DNA of 64,000 nt. Origin: Serinicoccus profundi (GTDB lineage Bacteria > Actinomycetota > Actinomycetes > Actinomycetales > Dermatophilaceae). The notes under the pieces are model-generated. The model saw only the letters and a program-made list of their open reading frames with translations, did not search any database and was not told the DNA's origin. The position numbers and the translations under genes are program-made. The stretch is from contig NZ_CP042862.1 of the NCBI RefSeq assembly GCF_008001015.1, positions 3,224,001 through 3,288,000 on the forward strand, read 5' to 3'. Positions 27,504 through 35,917 of this stretch are shown here, in pieces; position 1 is the first letter of the stretch, and each line of letters begins with the position of its first letter.

Positions 27504-28736
27504 GCGGAAGGCGCTGGTGCCGGTGACGGACCGCCCCACGAGCAGCGACTGGACGGTGCGACTGCCCTCGTAGGTGTAGACCGCCTCGAGGTCGGCGAAG
27601 TGCCGGGCGACGTGGTGGTCGAGCAGGATGCCGTTGCCGCCGAGCAGGTCGCGGGCGATCGCGACGACCTCGCGGGCGGCGGTCGTGGTGTGCAGCTTGG
27701 CCATCGCCGCGTGCTCGATGGTGCAGCGGCCCTGGTCCTCCAGCTGGCTCATCCGGGTGCACATGAGCTGCATGGAGGTGATGAGCGTGACCATCCGGGC
27801 GAGGTCGTCCTGGATGAGCTGGTTCTTGGCCAGCGGCCGGCCGAACTGCTCCCGGCGCAGCGCGTAGGTCAGGGCCCCCTCGTAGGCCGCGACCGCGTGC
27901 CCGATCGCCTCCCACGCCACGGTCTGCCGCGACCGGGCGAGCACCCGGTTGGTGTCGGCGAAGGTCCGCGCCTGCGCCAGCCGGGAGTCCGCAGGCACGC
28001 GCACCCCGTCGAGCCGGATGTGGGCCTGCCACACCCCACGGTTGCTGATCTTGCCCTCGATGACCTGCGCGTCCCAGCCGTCCGCCTGCTGCGGGTCCTC
28101 GACCACGAACCCCCCGACGTCGCCGGCCTCGTCGCGCGCCCACACGACCACCAGGTCGCAGACGGAGCCGTTGCCGATCCACCGCTTGGCGCCGTCGAGG
28201 ACCCAATGGTCGCCGTCCCGCCGGGCGGTGGTCTCCAGGCTGACGACGTCCGAGCCGTGCGTCGGCTCGGTCAGCGCCACCGCGCCCACCGTCTCCACGC
28301 GCGCCATACCCGGGAGCCAGCGCTCGCGCTGCTCCTCGCTGCCCAGGAGGTGGACCGCGGTCATCGCCAACCCCGAGTGCACCGCGTTGAAGGTCGCGAT
28401 CGACCCGTCGCCGCGCGCCAGCTCGGCGCACATCATCCCCTCGGCGACGGCGGACACCCCCGCGCACCCGTAGCCCTGGATGGCCGCCCCCGCGACCCGG
28501 GTCGCGGCATACCCGGGCACCATCTCGGCCGGGAAGCGCGCGGCCTCCCACCACTCCTGGGCCCGCGGCACGACCTCCTCGTCGCACCAGGCGCGCAGGC
28601 CGTCGCGCAGCTCGCGCTCGCGCTCGCTCAGCAGGTCGTCGAGGCCGAAGAAGTCGGTCCCCCGCGCACGACCCAGGTCGGAGCCGTCCGGCACCGCGCG
28701 GGCGGACTCGGGCAATGGCTCGGGCGCATCACTCAT
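27501..28736 (-). CDS. Acyl-CoA dehydrogenase, glutaryl-CoA dehydrogenase-like
   Basis: A 411-residue flavoprotein. Start at 28736 (MSDAPEPLPES); the longer frame upstream is low-complexity. FAD and substrate regions are visible as GAVALTEPTHGSDV and VLDGAKRWIGNG, with RREQFGRPLAKNQLIQ in the helical domain. The catalytic Glu is in YTYEGS (about residue 389) followed by GRSVTGTSAF, the arrangement of glutaryl-CoA dehydrogenases (YTYEGT, GxxAF). It would oxidise glutaryl-CoA or a similar acyl-CoA and pass electrons to ETF. Its last codons lie inside the first unit of the 32-bp repeat array. Confidence 0.87.
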   Translation of the reverse strand: MSDAPEPLPESARAVPDGSDLGRARGTDFFGLDDLLSERERELRDGLRAWCDEEVVPRAQEWWEAARFPAEMVPGYAATRVAGAAIQGYGCAGVSAVAEGMMCAELARGDGSIATFNAVHSGLAMTAVHLLGSEEQRERWLPGMARVETVGAVALTEPTHGSDVVSLETTARRDGDHWVLDGAKRWIGNGSVCDLVVVWARDEAGDVGGFVVEDPQQADGWDAQVIEGKISNRGVWQAHIRLDGVRVPADSRLAQARTFADTNRVLARSRQTVAWEAIGHAVAAYEGALTYALRREQFGRPLAKNQLIQDDLARMVTLITSMQLMCTRMSQLEDQGRCTIEHAAMAKLHTTTAAREVVAIARDLLGGNGILLDHHVARHFADLEAVYTYEGSRTVQSLLVGRSVTGTSAFR

Positions 28737-28792
28737 GGGTCGAGGGTATGCCGCCACCCACCCCGGCGCCGTCCGTGGCCGCCCCGCCCGCT

Positions 28793-28841
28793 CCGGATCG
28801 GGTCGGATCGGGCCGGATCGGGCCGGGTCGGGTCGGCCCGC
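28793..28841. repeat. Short degenerate tandem repeat GGATCGGGYC
   Basis: About five copies of a 10-bp unit (GGATCGGGTC / GGATCGGGCC / GGGTCGGGTC) fill the gap between the acyl-CoA dehydrogenase start and the PIG-L stop. No gene or clear promoter is seen in it. Confidence 0.7.
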
Positions 28842-28867
28842 AGGACGCCCGGTCGCAGAAGCGCCGG

Positions 28868-29665
28868 TCAGAGCAGGGGGTGAGCGGCGCGCAGGCCGGG
28901 CTCGCGCCCGGGCTCGATGTACCACTCGTCGCCGAAGATCGCGGCGAACTGCTCGGTCGGCATCCCGAGCATCCAGCCGACGTCCTCCTGGCTGGCGTGC
29001 GCCGCGAGGGCGGCCCGCTTGGCCTCGAGGACCTCGCGCACGTCCACGTGCCAGTGGATCTCGGCCTCCGGGGTGCCCATCGGGTTGCCGTCGTCGGCGG
29101 GGCCGTCGGGGTCCCAGTCCTGCCCCTCCGGCACCAGACCGGCCTCCGTGGCGGCCTGGACCATCCGGCGCATGTGGTCGCGGTTCATGGTGTTCTCCAG
29201 CAGCCGCGGTCGCCGTGCGGCGAGCTCGGCGGCCCGGTGCGCGACGTGGTGGACCTTGACGTGGTCGGGGTGGCCGTAGCCGCCGTGCCAGTCGTAGCCC
29301 ACGAGCACCCCGGCGCCCTCCTCGTCAAGGATCTGCGCCAGCCGACGCGCGGCCTCCTCGAGGTCAGCGGCATGGAAGGACTGCTCGTGGGAGTTCTGCT
29401 CCCAGCCGGTCATGCCGGAGTCGGCATACCCCAGCCAGCCCACCCGCGCGGTGCCGAGGACGAGCGCGGAGGCCTCCGCCTCGGAACGACGCCGCTGGAT
29501 GACGCTCTCCCCCTCGCGCAGGTCGGTCGGCACCGTGCCGTGGTCGCCGTGGGTGGCGTAGACGCACACCACCCGGTGCCCCGCGTCGGCGGCCAGCCGC
29601 ATGGTGCCGGCGCTGCCGCTGGCCTCGTCGTCGGGGTGGGCGTGGAGGAAGACGATGGTGGTCAC
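28868..29665 (-). CDS. PIG-L/LmbE family deacetylase
   Basis: A 265-residue zinc hydrolase. GTG 29665 gives the normal N-terminus VTTIVFLHAHPDDEASGSAG; AHPDDE (residues 9-14) supplies two zinc ligands and the general base, and HPDH (about 135) the third ligand. In actinobacteria this family includes MshB (mycothiol synthesis) and Mca (mycothiol-conjugate amidase). The sequence has no feature that lets me choose, and many paralogs exist. The start lies just 91 bp from the divergent response regulator. Confidence 0.85.
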   Translation of the reverse strand: MTTIVFLHAHPDDEASGSAGTMRLAADAGHRVVCVYATHGDHGTVPTDLREGESVIQRRRSEAEASALVLGTARVGWLGYADSGMTGWEQNSHEQSFHAADLEEAARRLAQILDEEGAGVLVGYDWHGGYGHPDHVKVHHVAHRAAELAARRPRLLENTMNRDHMRRMVQAATEAGLVPEGQDWDPDGPADDGNPMGTPEAEIHWHVDVREVLEAKRAALAAHASQEDVGWMLGMPTEQFAAIFGDEWYIEPGREPGLRAAHPLL

Positions 29666-29756
29666 AGGGCACAACCTAGGGGTCCGCACCGACCTTCACA
29701 CAACCTGCACATCTGCCCACCACCCCCTCCACGCGGGCCGCCCTAGTCTCGGAGGC

Positions 29757-30446
29757 ATGACCCAGACCCGAACCGTCCTCGTCGTCGAGGACGACCCCAC
29801 GATCAACCAGGCCCTCACCGACCGCTTCGCCGCGGAGGGCTTCACGGTGGCCCGTGCGGTCGACGGGCCGGGCGCCCTCGCGGAGGCCGAGCGGCATACC
29901 CCTGACGTCGTCGTCCTCGACCTCATGCTGCCCGGTCTCGACGGGCTGGAGGTCTGCCGTCGGCTGCAGGCGCAGCGCCCGGTGCCGATCCTCATGCTCA
30001 CCGCCAAGACCGACGAGACCGACATCCTCGTCGGGCTCGCGGCGGGGGCGGACGACTACGTCACCAAGCCCTTCCGGATGCGGGAGGTCGTGGCGCGCGT
30101 GCAGGCGCTGCTGCGCCGGGTGGAACGAGCCACCGAGCTGGCCGGCTCCTCGCTGCCGCTGCTGGAGGTGGGTGTACTGCAGATCGACCGCGGGGCGCGG
30201 CGGGTGCGGGTGGACGGCGGCGAGGTGCACCTCACGCCGCTGGAGTTCGACCTGCTCACCGCGCTCGCGGAGCGCCCCGGCACGGTGCGTGGACGCGACG
30301 ACCTCATGACCCAGGTGTGGGGCTGGGCCGACGCCCACGGCACCCGCACCCTCGACAGCCACGTCAAGGCGTTGCGCGCCAAGATCGGGGCCGACCGGGT
30401 CCGCACGGTGCACGGCGTCGGGTATGCCCTGGAAGGCGGCCAATGA
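29757..30446 (+). CDS. OmpR/PhoB family response regulator
   Basis: A 229-residue regulator. The receiver has EDD at residues 11-13, phospho-Asp55 in VVLDLMLPGLDGLEV and the lysine of YVTKPFRM. The C-terminal winged helix includes HLTPLEFDLLTALAERPG and RTLDSHVKALRAKIG, ending with the canonical TVHGVGYAL. The ATG at 29757 directly follows GGAGGC. ATGA overlap with the kinase gene shows coupling. With the downstream DUF4173 protein this is a three-gene module seen in many actinobacteria; the target is unknown. Confidence 0.93.
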   Translation: MTQTRTVLVVEDDPTINQALTDRFAAEGFTVARAVDGPGALAEAERHTPDVVVLDLMLPGLDGLEVCRRLQAQRPVPILMLTAKTDETDILVGLAAGADDYVTKPFRMREVVARVQALLRRVERATELAGSSLPLLEVGVLQIDRGARRVRVDGGEVHLTPLEFDLLTALAERPGTVRGRDDLMTQVWGWADAHGTRTLDSHVKALRAKIGADRVRTVHGVGYALEGGQ

Positions 30447-31993
30447 GCGCCGTCGACCGGGACTCCCGGCCCGGGGGCGCGGAGTTGGAGCGCCCGCTGG
30501 ACCTCGTGGGCTCGATCAAGGTCAAGATCGGCCTGCTCGTCGCGGTGAGCATCCTCGCCGCGGTCGTGATCTTCGAGGTCGGGGACCGGTCGAGCGTCTC
30601 GGCCTGGCTCACCATCCCCGTGTCGCTCGCGGCCGCCCTGGGCGTCACCGCCTGGTTGGCCCGCGGCATGACGGCACCGCTGCGGCAGATGACCGTGGCG
30701 GCCGGGCAGATGGCGGGAGGCGACTACACCGCCCGGGTGACGACGGCCTCGCGGGACGAGGTGGGCCAGCTCGGCGTCGCCTTCAACACGATGTCCGCCG
30801 AGCTCGCGGACGCCGACCGGCAGCGCCGGGAGCTGCTGGCCACCGTCTCGCACGAGCTGCGCACGCCGCTGGCCGCGCAGCGGGCCCTCCTGGAGAACCT
30901 CGTCGACGGCGTCGTCACCCCCGACGACCGCGCGCTCCAGACGGCGCTCGACCAGTCCGAACGGCTCAGCACCCTCGTGCAGGACCTGCTCGACCTCAGT
31001 CGCATCGAGGCCGGGGTGGCGGCCCTGTCGCTCGAGCCGGTCGCGGTCGGCGCCCTGCTCGCGCGCTGCGTCGAGGAGGCCCGGGCCAGCGTCGGCGCGA
31101 CCGGGCGCGGCGTGGCGGTGGACCTGGACGTGACCCCGCCGGATCTGCACGTCGAGGCCGACCCGGCCCGCCTGGCGCAGGTCGTGACCAACCTCCTGGA
31201 CAATGCGGTGCGGCACAGCCCGGAGGGCGGCACGGTGCGGGTCGGGGCCGTCGGCGCCGGGCCCACCTGGACCCTCGAGGTCGCCGACGAGGGGCCGGGC
31301 TTCCCCGCCGGGCGCTCGGAGGAGATGTTCGCCCGCTTCGGGGTCGGCGACGACAGCAGCGGCGGCACCGGGCTCGGCCTGGCCATCGTGCGGTGGGTGT
31401 GCGAGCTGCACGGCGGGCGGGTCGAGGCGGTCGAGACCGCCGCCGACCGCACCGGCGCCCTGGTGCGGGTCGAGCTGCCCGTGGCCACCGCGGCAGACGG
31501 ATCCGGACCCAGGGAGGCGCGTCCGCTCCCCCTGACAGCTCCGCCCGGACGCGCCGCCAAGGCGGGCAGAGCGCCGGGAGCGCGGCCGGGGCCGTCGACG
31601 AGCCTGTCGGCGGGGCTCCCGCCCTCGCCACCGGCCGTGGCTCGGGCGTCGCCCGGACCATCCCCGTGCCGACGCCGTCGGTCCTCGACACCGTCTTCGG
31701 CCGGTTCTGGCCCGAGCCGACCTCACGACTGCGGACGGCGCCGGTCGCGCTGTGGTCCTCGGTCGGCGTGGGCGCGCTCGCCGCGGTCCTGCTGCCCTAC
31801 CGCGGGATCGGCCTGGCGTATGCCGTCGTCCTGCTCCTCGCCGGTGCGCTGGTGCTCTCCCTCTCCTCCCGTCGGCGCGAGCCGTGGACGATCGCGTCCG
31901 CCGTGCTCTGCGTCGGGCTGGCCAGCCTCGTGGTCCTGCGGGCCGCCGAGTGGCTCACCGTCCTCTCCCTGCTCACCGCTGCCGTCCTGGTGA
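30443..31993 (+). CDS. Sensor histidine kinase, with anomalous C-terminal extension
   Basis: The first 350 residues are a complete kinase: two membrane helices (about 27-44 and 50-70) with almost no extracytoplasmic loop, HAMP (ARGMTAPLRQM), HisKA with VSHELRTPL (phospho-His about 136) and HATPase_c with NLLDNAVRHSPEGG and GGTGLGLAIV. After the usual end (RVELPVATAADG, near 31500) the frame continues for about 160 residues of Arg/Ser/Pro-rich, homology-free sequence that overlaps the start of DUF4173 in another frame. The real gene probably ended near 31530. A frame change in the GC-rich linker 31480-31660 is likely, either real or a sequencing error. Confidence 0.85.
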   Translation: MSAVDRDSRPGGAELERPLDLVGSIKVKIGLLVAVSILAAVVIFEVGDRSSVSAWLTIPVSLAAALGVTAWLARGMTAPLRQMTVAAGQMAGGDYTARVTTASRDEVGQLGVAFNTMSAELADADRQRRELLATVSHELRTPLAAQRALLENLVDGVVTPDDRALQTALDQSERLSTLVQDLLDLSRIEAGVAALSLEPVAVGALLARCVEEARASVGATGRGVAVDLDVTPPDLHVEADPARLAQVVTNLLDNAVRHSPEGGTVRVGAVGAGPTWTLEVADEGPGFPAGRSEEMFARFGVGDDSSGGTGLGLAIVRWVCELHGGRVEAVETAADRTGALVRVELPVATAADGSGPREARPLPLTAPPGRAAKAGRAPGARPGPSTSLSAGLPPSPPAVARASPGPSPCRRRRSSTPSSAGSGPSRPHDCGRRRSRCGPRSAWARSPRSCCPTAGSAWRMPSSCSSPVRWCSPSPPVGASRGRSRPPCSASGWPASWSCGPPSGSPSSPCSPLPSW

Positions 31994-33180
31994 CGACCGC
32001 CCTCACCGGCGCCCGCGGGCTGCCCGCCATCCTCACCTCGGCCGCCTCCTGGGTCGCGAGCGGGCTGCGCGGCCTGCCGCTGCTGGGGCGGACGCTCTCG
32101 GCGACGTCACGGCATACCCTCGTCTGGCCCATCCTGCGGACCGCCGCGATCTCGCTCGTCGCGCTGGTCGTCTTCGGTGGCCTCTTCGCCTCCGGCGACG
32201 CCCTCGTCGGGGCCTGGGTCAGCGACCTCGTGCCGGACGTCGACATCGCCGAGTCGCTGGTGCTGCGCAGCTTCACGTGGTTCGTCGTCGGCGGCATCGT
32301 GCTCGCCGCGACCTACCTCGCGCTCAACCCCCCGCGGGTCGACCTGGTCGCGCTGCCGCAGGCCCGCCCGGTCACCCGCGCCTGGGAGTGGCTGGTGCCG
32401 GTGGGTGTGGTCGTCGCGACCTTCGTCGTCTTCCTGCTCGCGCAGGGGGTCGCGCTCTTCGGCGGCCACGACTACGTCCAGCGCACCACCGGGATGACGT
32501 ATGCCCAGTCCGTCCACCAGGGCTTCGGCCAGCTCACCCTCGCCACCGCGCTCACCCTGCTCACCGTGGCGCTCGTGACCCGCCGGGCGCCCCGGGGGAC
32601 CGAGCGCGACCGGCTGCTGCTGCGGGTGGCACTCGGGGTCCTGTGCGGCCTCACCCTCGTCGTCGTCGCCTCCGCGCTCTACCGCATGCACGTCTACCAG
32701 CAGGCCTACGGCTTCACCGTGCTCCGCGTGCTCGTCGACGCCTTCGAGCTGTGGTTGGGCCTGCTTGTCGTCCTGGTCATGGTGGCCGGGGCCCGGATGA
32801 GCGGCTGGTGGCTGCCGCGCGCCGCCCTGGCCTCGGGCGCGGCGATGTTGCTGCTCCTCGGCCTGGGCAACCCCGAGGCGTGGGTGGCCCAGCGCAACAT
32901 CGAGCGCTACGAGGAGACCGGTGACCTGGACCTCACCTACCTCCAGTCGCTCGGCGCCGACGCGGTGCCGGTCATCCGGGAGGGGTTGCCCCCCGAGCTG
33001 GCCGACTGCTCCGTCGGGTGGCGGGTCGACGACGAGCTCGTCGAGGACCCGCTCAGCTGGAACCTCGGGCGGGCCCGGGCAATCGAGGCGGGACCGATGA
33101 GCCTGACGCCGATCGAGGGCTTCTCCTACCCGACCTTCGCGGTGGGCGACTGCCCGTCCGAGCTGCCGCTCACCCCTTGA
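31666..33180 (+). CDS. DUF4173/DUF4153 family membrane protein
   Basis: About 504 residues with some ten to twelve membrane helices. GTG 31666 is proposed as the start because VLDTVFGRFWP is the usual N-terminal motif of this family and no other start lies close upstream in frame. Conserved parts are YRMHVYQQAYGFTVLRVLVDAFELWLG and a C-terminal extracytoplasmic stretch NIERYEETGDLDLTYLQSLGADAVP. Function unknown; its constant place after an OmpR-kinase pair suggests that it is their target or signalling partner. Its 3' end overlaps the convergent acyl-CoA synthetase by 11 bp. Confidence 0.82.
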   Translation: MPTPSVLDTVFGRFWPEPTSRLRTAPVALWSSVGVGALAAVLLPYRGIGLAYAVVLLLAGALVLSLSSRRREPWTIASAVLCVGLASLVVLRAAEWLTVLSLLTAAVLVTTALTGARGLPAILTSAASWVASGLRGLPLLGRTLSATSRHTLVWPILRTAAISLVALVVFGGLFASGDALVGAWVSDLVPDVDIAESLVLRSFTWFVVGGIVLAATYLALNPPRVDLVALPQARPVTRAWEWLVPVGVVVATFVVFLLAQGVALFGGHDYVQRTTGMTYAQSVHQGFGQLTLATALTLLTVALVTRRAPRGTERDRLLLRVALGVLCGLTLVVVASALYRMHVYQQAYGFTVLRVLVDAFELWLGLLVVLVMVAGARMSGWWLPRAALASGAAMLLLLGLGNPEAWVAQRNIERYEETGDLDLTYLQSLGADAVPVIREGLPPELADCSVGWRVDDELVEDPLSWNLGRARAIEAGPMSLTPIEGFSYPTFAVGDCPSELPLTP

Positions 33181-34918
33181 GATCGGGGAAGTCGGTGTCC
33201 CGCCACTCGGTGGGCTGGCTGGGCGCCTCGACCGCGCTGCCGCCCCCGGCACCCGAGGCGAGCTCCTCCTCGCGGGAGCGCAGCTCGACGCGGCGGATCT
33301 TGCCGCTGATCGTCTTGGGCAGCTCGTAGAACTCGACCCGGCGCACCCGCTGCCAGGGCTGCAGGTGCTCCCGGGCGTGGGCGAGGATCGAACGCGCCGT
33401 GTCGGCATCGGGCTCGTGCCCGTCGACCAGCGCGATGTAGGCCTTGGGCACCGCGAGGCGCACCTCGTCCGGTGCCGGCACGACCGCCGCCTCGGCCACC
33501 GCCGGGTGCTCGATGAGCACCGACTCCAGCTCGAAGGGGCTGATCTTGTAGTCGCTGGCCTTGAAGACGTCGTCGGTGCGGCCGACGTAGGTGATCATGC
33601 CGTTCGCATCCCGCTCCGCGACGTCTCCGGTGTGGTAGAAACCGCCCGCCATCGCCTCGGCGTTGCGGTCCTCGTCGCCCTGGTAGCCGGTCATGAGGGC
33701 CATCGGCGAGGCGGACAGGTCGAGGCAGATCTCACCCTCGCCGGCACCCTGCACGACCTGCCCGGTCTCGGGGTCGACGAGGACGGAGGGCACGCCGGGC
33801 AGCGGCATACCCATCGAACCGGGCTTGACCTGGCCGCCCGGGCAGTTGCCGATCTGCGCGGTCGTCTCGGTCTGGCCGTAGCCGTCGCGCAGCGTCAGGC
33901 CCCACTGCCGCTGCACCTGGGCGATGACCTCGGGGTTGAGCGGCTCTCCGGCCCCGATGACCTCGCGCAGCGCGCCGGGACCACCGGAGAGGTCGGCGTT
34001 GATGAGCATCCGCCACACCGTCGGCGGCGCGCAGAAGCTCGTCACCCGATGTCTGCGGAGCGCCGTGAGCAGCGCAGCCGGGTCGAAGCGGGCGTAGTTG
34101 TAGACCAGGATCGTCGCCTCGGCGATCCACGGCGCGAAGAAGCAGCTCCACGCGTGCTTGGCCCATCCCGGCGAGGAGATGTTGAGGTGCACGTCGCCGG
34201 GGCGCAGCCCGAGCCAGTACATCGTCGACAGGTGCCCGACGGGGTAGCTCACCTGGGTGTGCTCGACGAGCTTGGGCTTGTTGGTGGTGCCGGAGGTGAA
34301 GTAGAGCAGCAGCCGGTCGTCGGGGGCCGTGCCGGGATGCTCCGCCTGGCTGACGTGCTCGAGGTATGCCGTGCGCAGGTCGGTCCATCCGTCCGCCTCG
34401 CCGACGGACAGGCGCACGTAGTCGCCCGGGACCTCCTCGAACCTGTCGGTGTCGGCCGCGTCGACGACGACCGCGCGGGCGGCGCCGCGCTCCAGCCGGT
34501 CCCGCAGGTCGGCCGGGCCGGCGGCCGTGGTCGTCGGCATGATGACCGCGCCGAGCTTCATCACCCCGAGCATGGTGGCCCACAGCTCGAGCTGGTTGCC
34601 GAGCATGACGATGACGCTGTCACCGCGACCGATGCCCTGGTGGGCGAGCAGCGCGGCGACCTGGTCGGAGCGGGTGGCGACCTCGTCGAAGGTCAGGCTC
34701 TGGTCTGTGCCGTCCTCCTCCACGACGACGAGGGCGGGCTGGTCGTTGCCCCGAGCGATCGCGTCGAACCAGTCGATGGCCCAGTTGAACCTCTCCCCCA
34801 CGTCGGGGTAGTCGAACTCCTCGCGGGCGCGGGCCGGGTCGCCGTAGAGCTCGAGGAGCTGGTCACGGGCGGCGCGGTAGGCCTCGGTGGTCGGCTGGTG
34901 GGTGGACGTCGGCGTCAT
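33170..34918 (-). CDS. AMP-binding acyl-CoA synthetase (medium-chain/ACSM-like)
   Basis: A 582-residue ligase of the acyl-adenylate superfamily. Core motifs are YFTSGTTNKPKLVEH (about 205-219; the usual Gly is Asn), GYGQTETT, YHTGDVAERDANGMITYVGRTDD, and the C-terminal catalytic lysine in TISGKIRRVEL. NISSPGWAKHAWS is typical of ACSM/benzoate-type enzymes, so medium-chain fatty or aromatic acids are plausible substrates. It has a Gly/Ser-rich tail ending DFPDLKG. Monocistronic. Confidence 0.88.
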   Translation of the reverse strand: MTPTSTHQPTTEAYRAARDQLLELYGDPARAREEFDYPDVGERFNWAIDWFDAIARGNDQPALVVVEEDGTDQSLTFDEVATRSDQVAALLAHQGIGRGDSVIVMLGNQLELWATMLGVMKLGAVIMPTTTAAGPADLRDRLERGAARAVVVDAADTDRFEEVPGDYVRLSVGEADGWTDLRTAYLEHVSQAEHPGTAPDDRLLLYFTSGTTNKPKLVEHTQVSYPVGHLSTMYWLGLRPGDVHLNISSPGWAKHAWSCFFAPWIAEATILVYNYARFDPAALLTALRRHRVTSFCAPPTVWRMLINADLSGGPGALREVIGAGEPLNPEVIAQVQRQWGLTLRDGYGQTETTAQIGNCPGGQVKPGSMGMPLPGVPSVLVDPETGQVVQGAGEGEICLDLSASPMALMTGYQGDEDRNAEAMAGGFYHTGDVAERDANGMITYVGRTDDVFKASDYKISPFELESVLIEHPAVAEAAVVPAPDEVRLAVPKAYIALVDGHEPDADTARSILAHAREHLQPWQRVRRVEFYELPKTISGKIRRVELRSREEELASGAGGGSAVEAPSQPTEWRDTDFPDLKG

Positions 34919-35050
34919 GCCCTCATACCTACACCCCGGTGGGTGGGGCTGTCAGCCCGGGGGCCGTGTGTCTGCGGCGTCCGGCGGGTGAGCTCTCAGG
35001 ACCGGGTCGTTCCGCGCGACGATGTCGGACCTGCCACCTAGAGTCGAGCC

Positions 35051-35383
35051 ATGACGAGCCCCATGGACGACCAGCCCCAGCCCGACCAGACGATGCCCGA
35101 GCAGAACCAGCCCGACCAGGTCGTACCCGAGCAGAACCAGCCCGAGGACGCCGAGATGCTCGGCGCCCCCAGCCCGCAGTCCCCGGGCGAGCAGCTCGAG
35201 CGCGACCCCGCGGACTGGACGACGGGCGACGACCCGGCGACCGAGGCGCAGAAGTCCTACCTCGACCGGCTCGCCAGCGCCGCCGGCGAGCAGATCTCGG
35301 CCGACGGTCTCACCAAGGCCCAGGCCTCCGAGCACATCGATCGGCTCCAGGGCCAGACCGGGATGCAGCCCCGCGAGTCCTGA
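35051..35383 (+). CDS. DUF3072 domain protein with NQP repeats
   Basis: A 110-residue protein. The N-terminal half is low-complexity with a repeated PEQNQPDQ/PEQNQPED unit. Residues about 60-104 (DPATEAQKSYLDRLASAAGE, LTKAQASEHIDRLQ) match DUF3072, a small helical domain common in actinobacteria and of unknown role. No signal or membrane segment. Confidence 0.82.
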   Translation: MTSPMDDQPQPDQTMPEQNQPDQVVPEQNQPEDAEMLGAPSPQSPGEQLERDPADWTTGDDPATEAQKSYLDRLASAAGEQISADGLTKAQASEHIDRLQGQTGMQPRES

Positions 35384-35408
35384 GCGCGGCGAGCGCCGCG
35401 GCGAGCCG

Positions 35409-35819
35409 TCACGCCAGGTCGGACGGGTCGACCCGCGACAGGCCGGTGATGCCGTCGAAGTCGGTGTCGGTGGTGACGATGCCGCTGAACCCTGCCAGCA
35501 GGGCCGTCGCGGCGTGGACCGCGTCCCGGCCTCGAGCCTCCTCGCGCTCGACCAACCGACGCGACTCCCGCAACGTCTCGTGGTCGAAGTCGTGCCAGAC
35601 CACGAGACGGTCGAGGACGTCGAAGTCGGTGATCGCCTCTGCCGTGGAGGTGCGCCGCAGGCGGTGGACAAGGAACTCCTGGCCAGCCTCCACGGACTGG
35701 TGCAGGCGCAGGTCACCGGTGGCCGCGAGCTCGACGACGCGCACGCAGGCAGCCCGGTCGGGATGCTCGTCACCGAAGGCCAGCAGCAGGACGGAGGAGT
35801 CGACGAACACCGCCCTCAT
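35409..35819 (-). CDS. PIN domain protein (VapC-like)
   Basis: A 136-residue PIN-fold ribonuclease. Start 35819 gives MRAVFVDSSVLLLAF with the first acidic residue Asp7. Later acidic residues are in VEAGQEFL, GRDAVHAATALL and TTDTDFDGI, so the Mg2+ site looks complete. A VapB antitoxin is expected just upstream, but only a 20-codon frame (35816-35878) overlaps its start before the lysR gene ends at 35918. It may be an orphan toxin or use an antitoxin elsewhere. Confidence 0.8.
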   Translation of the reverse strand: MRAVFVDSSVLLLAFGDEHPDRAACVRVVELAATGDLRLHQSVEAGQEFLVHRLRRTSTAEAITDFDVLDRLVVWHDFDHETLRESRRLVEREEARGRDAVHAATALLAGFSGIVTTDTDFDGITGLSRVDPSDLA

Positions 35820-35878
35820 CGAGGATCGAGGATCGTCTCGAGCGGCGAGGCGTAGGCCTGCTTGAGCTCGTGCGACAT
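35816..35878 (-). CDS. Possible 20-residue leader or antitoxin remnant before the PIN gene
   Basis: The frame MSHELKQAYASPLETILDPR overlaps the PIN start as ATGA, the coupling normally seen between VapB and VapC. It is far shorter than any antitoxin I know, and only 40 bp separate it from lysR. It may be the 3' remnant of an antitoxin gene or chance. Confidence 0.25.
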   Translation of the reverse strand: MSHELKQAYASPLETILDPR

Positions 35879-35917
35879 GGCCACAGCCCAGCAACACGTG
35901 TGTATGCATGTGTAGGT

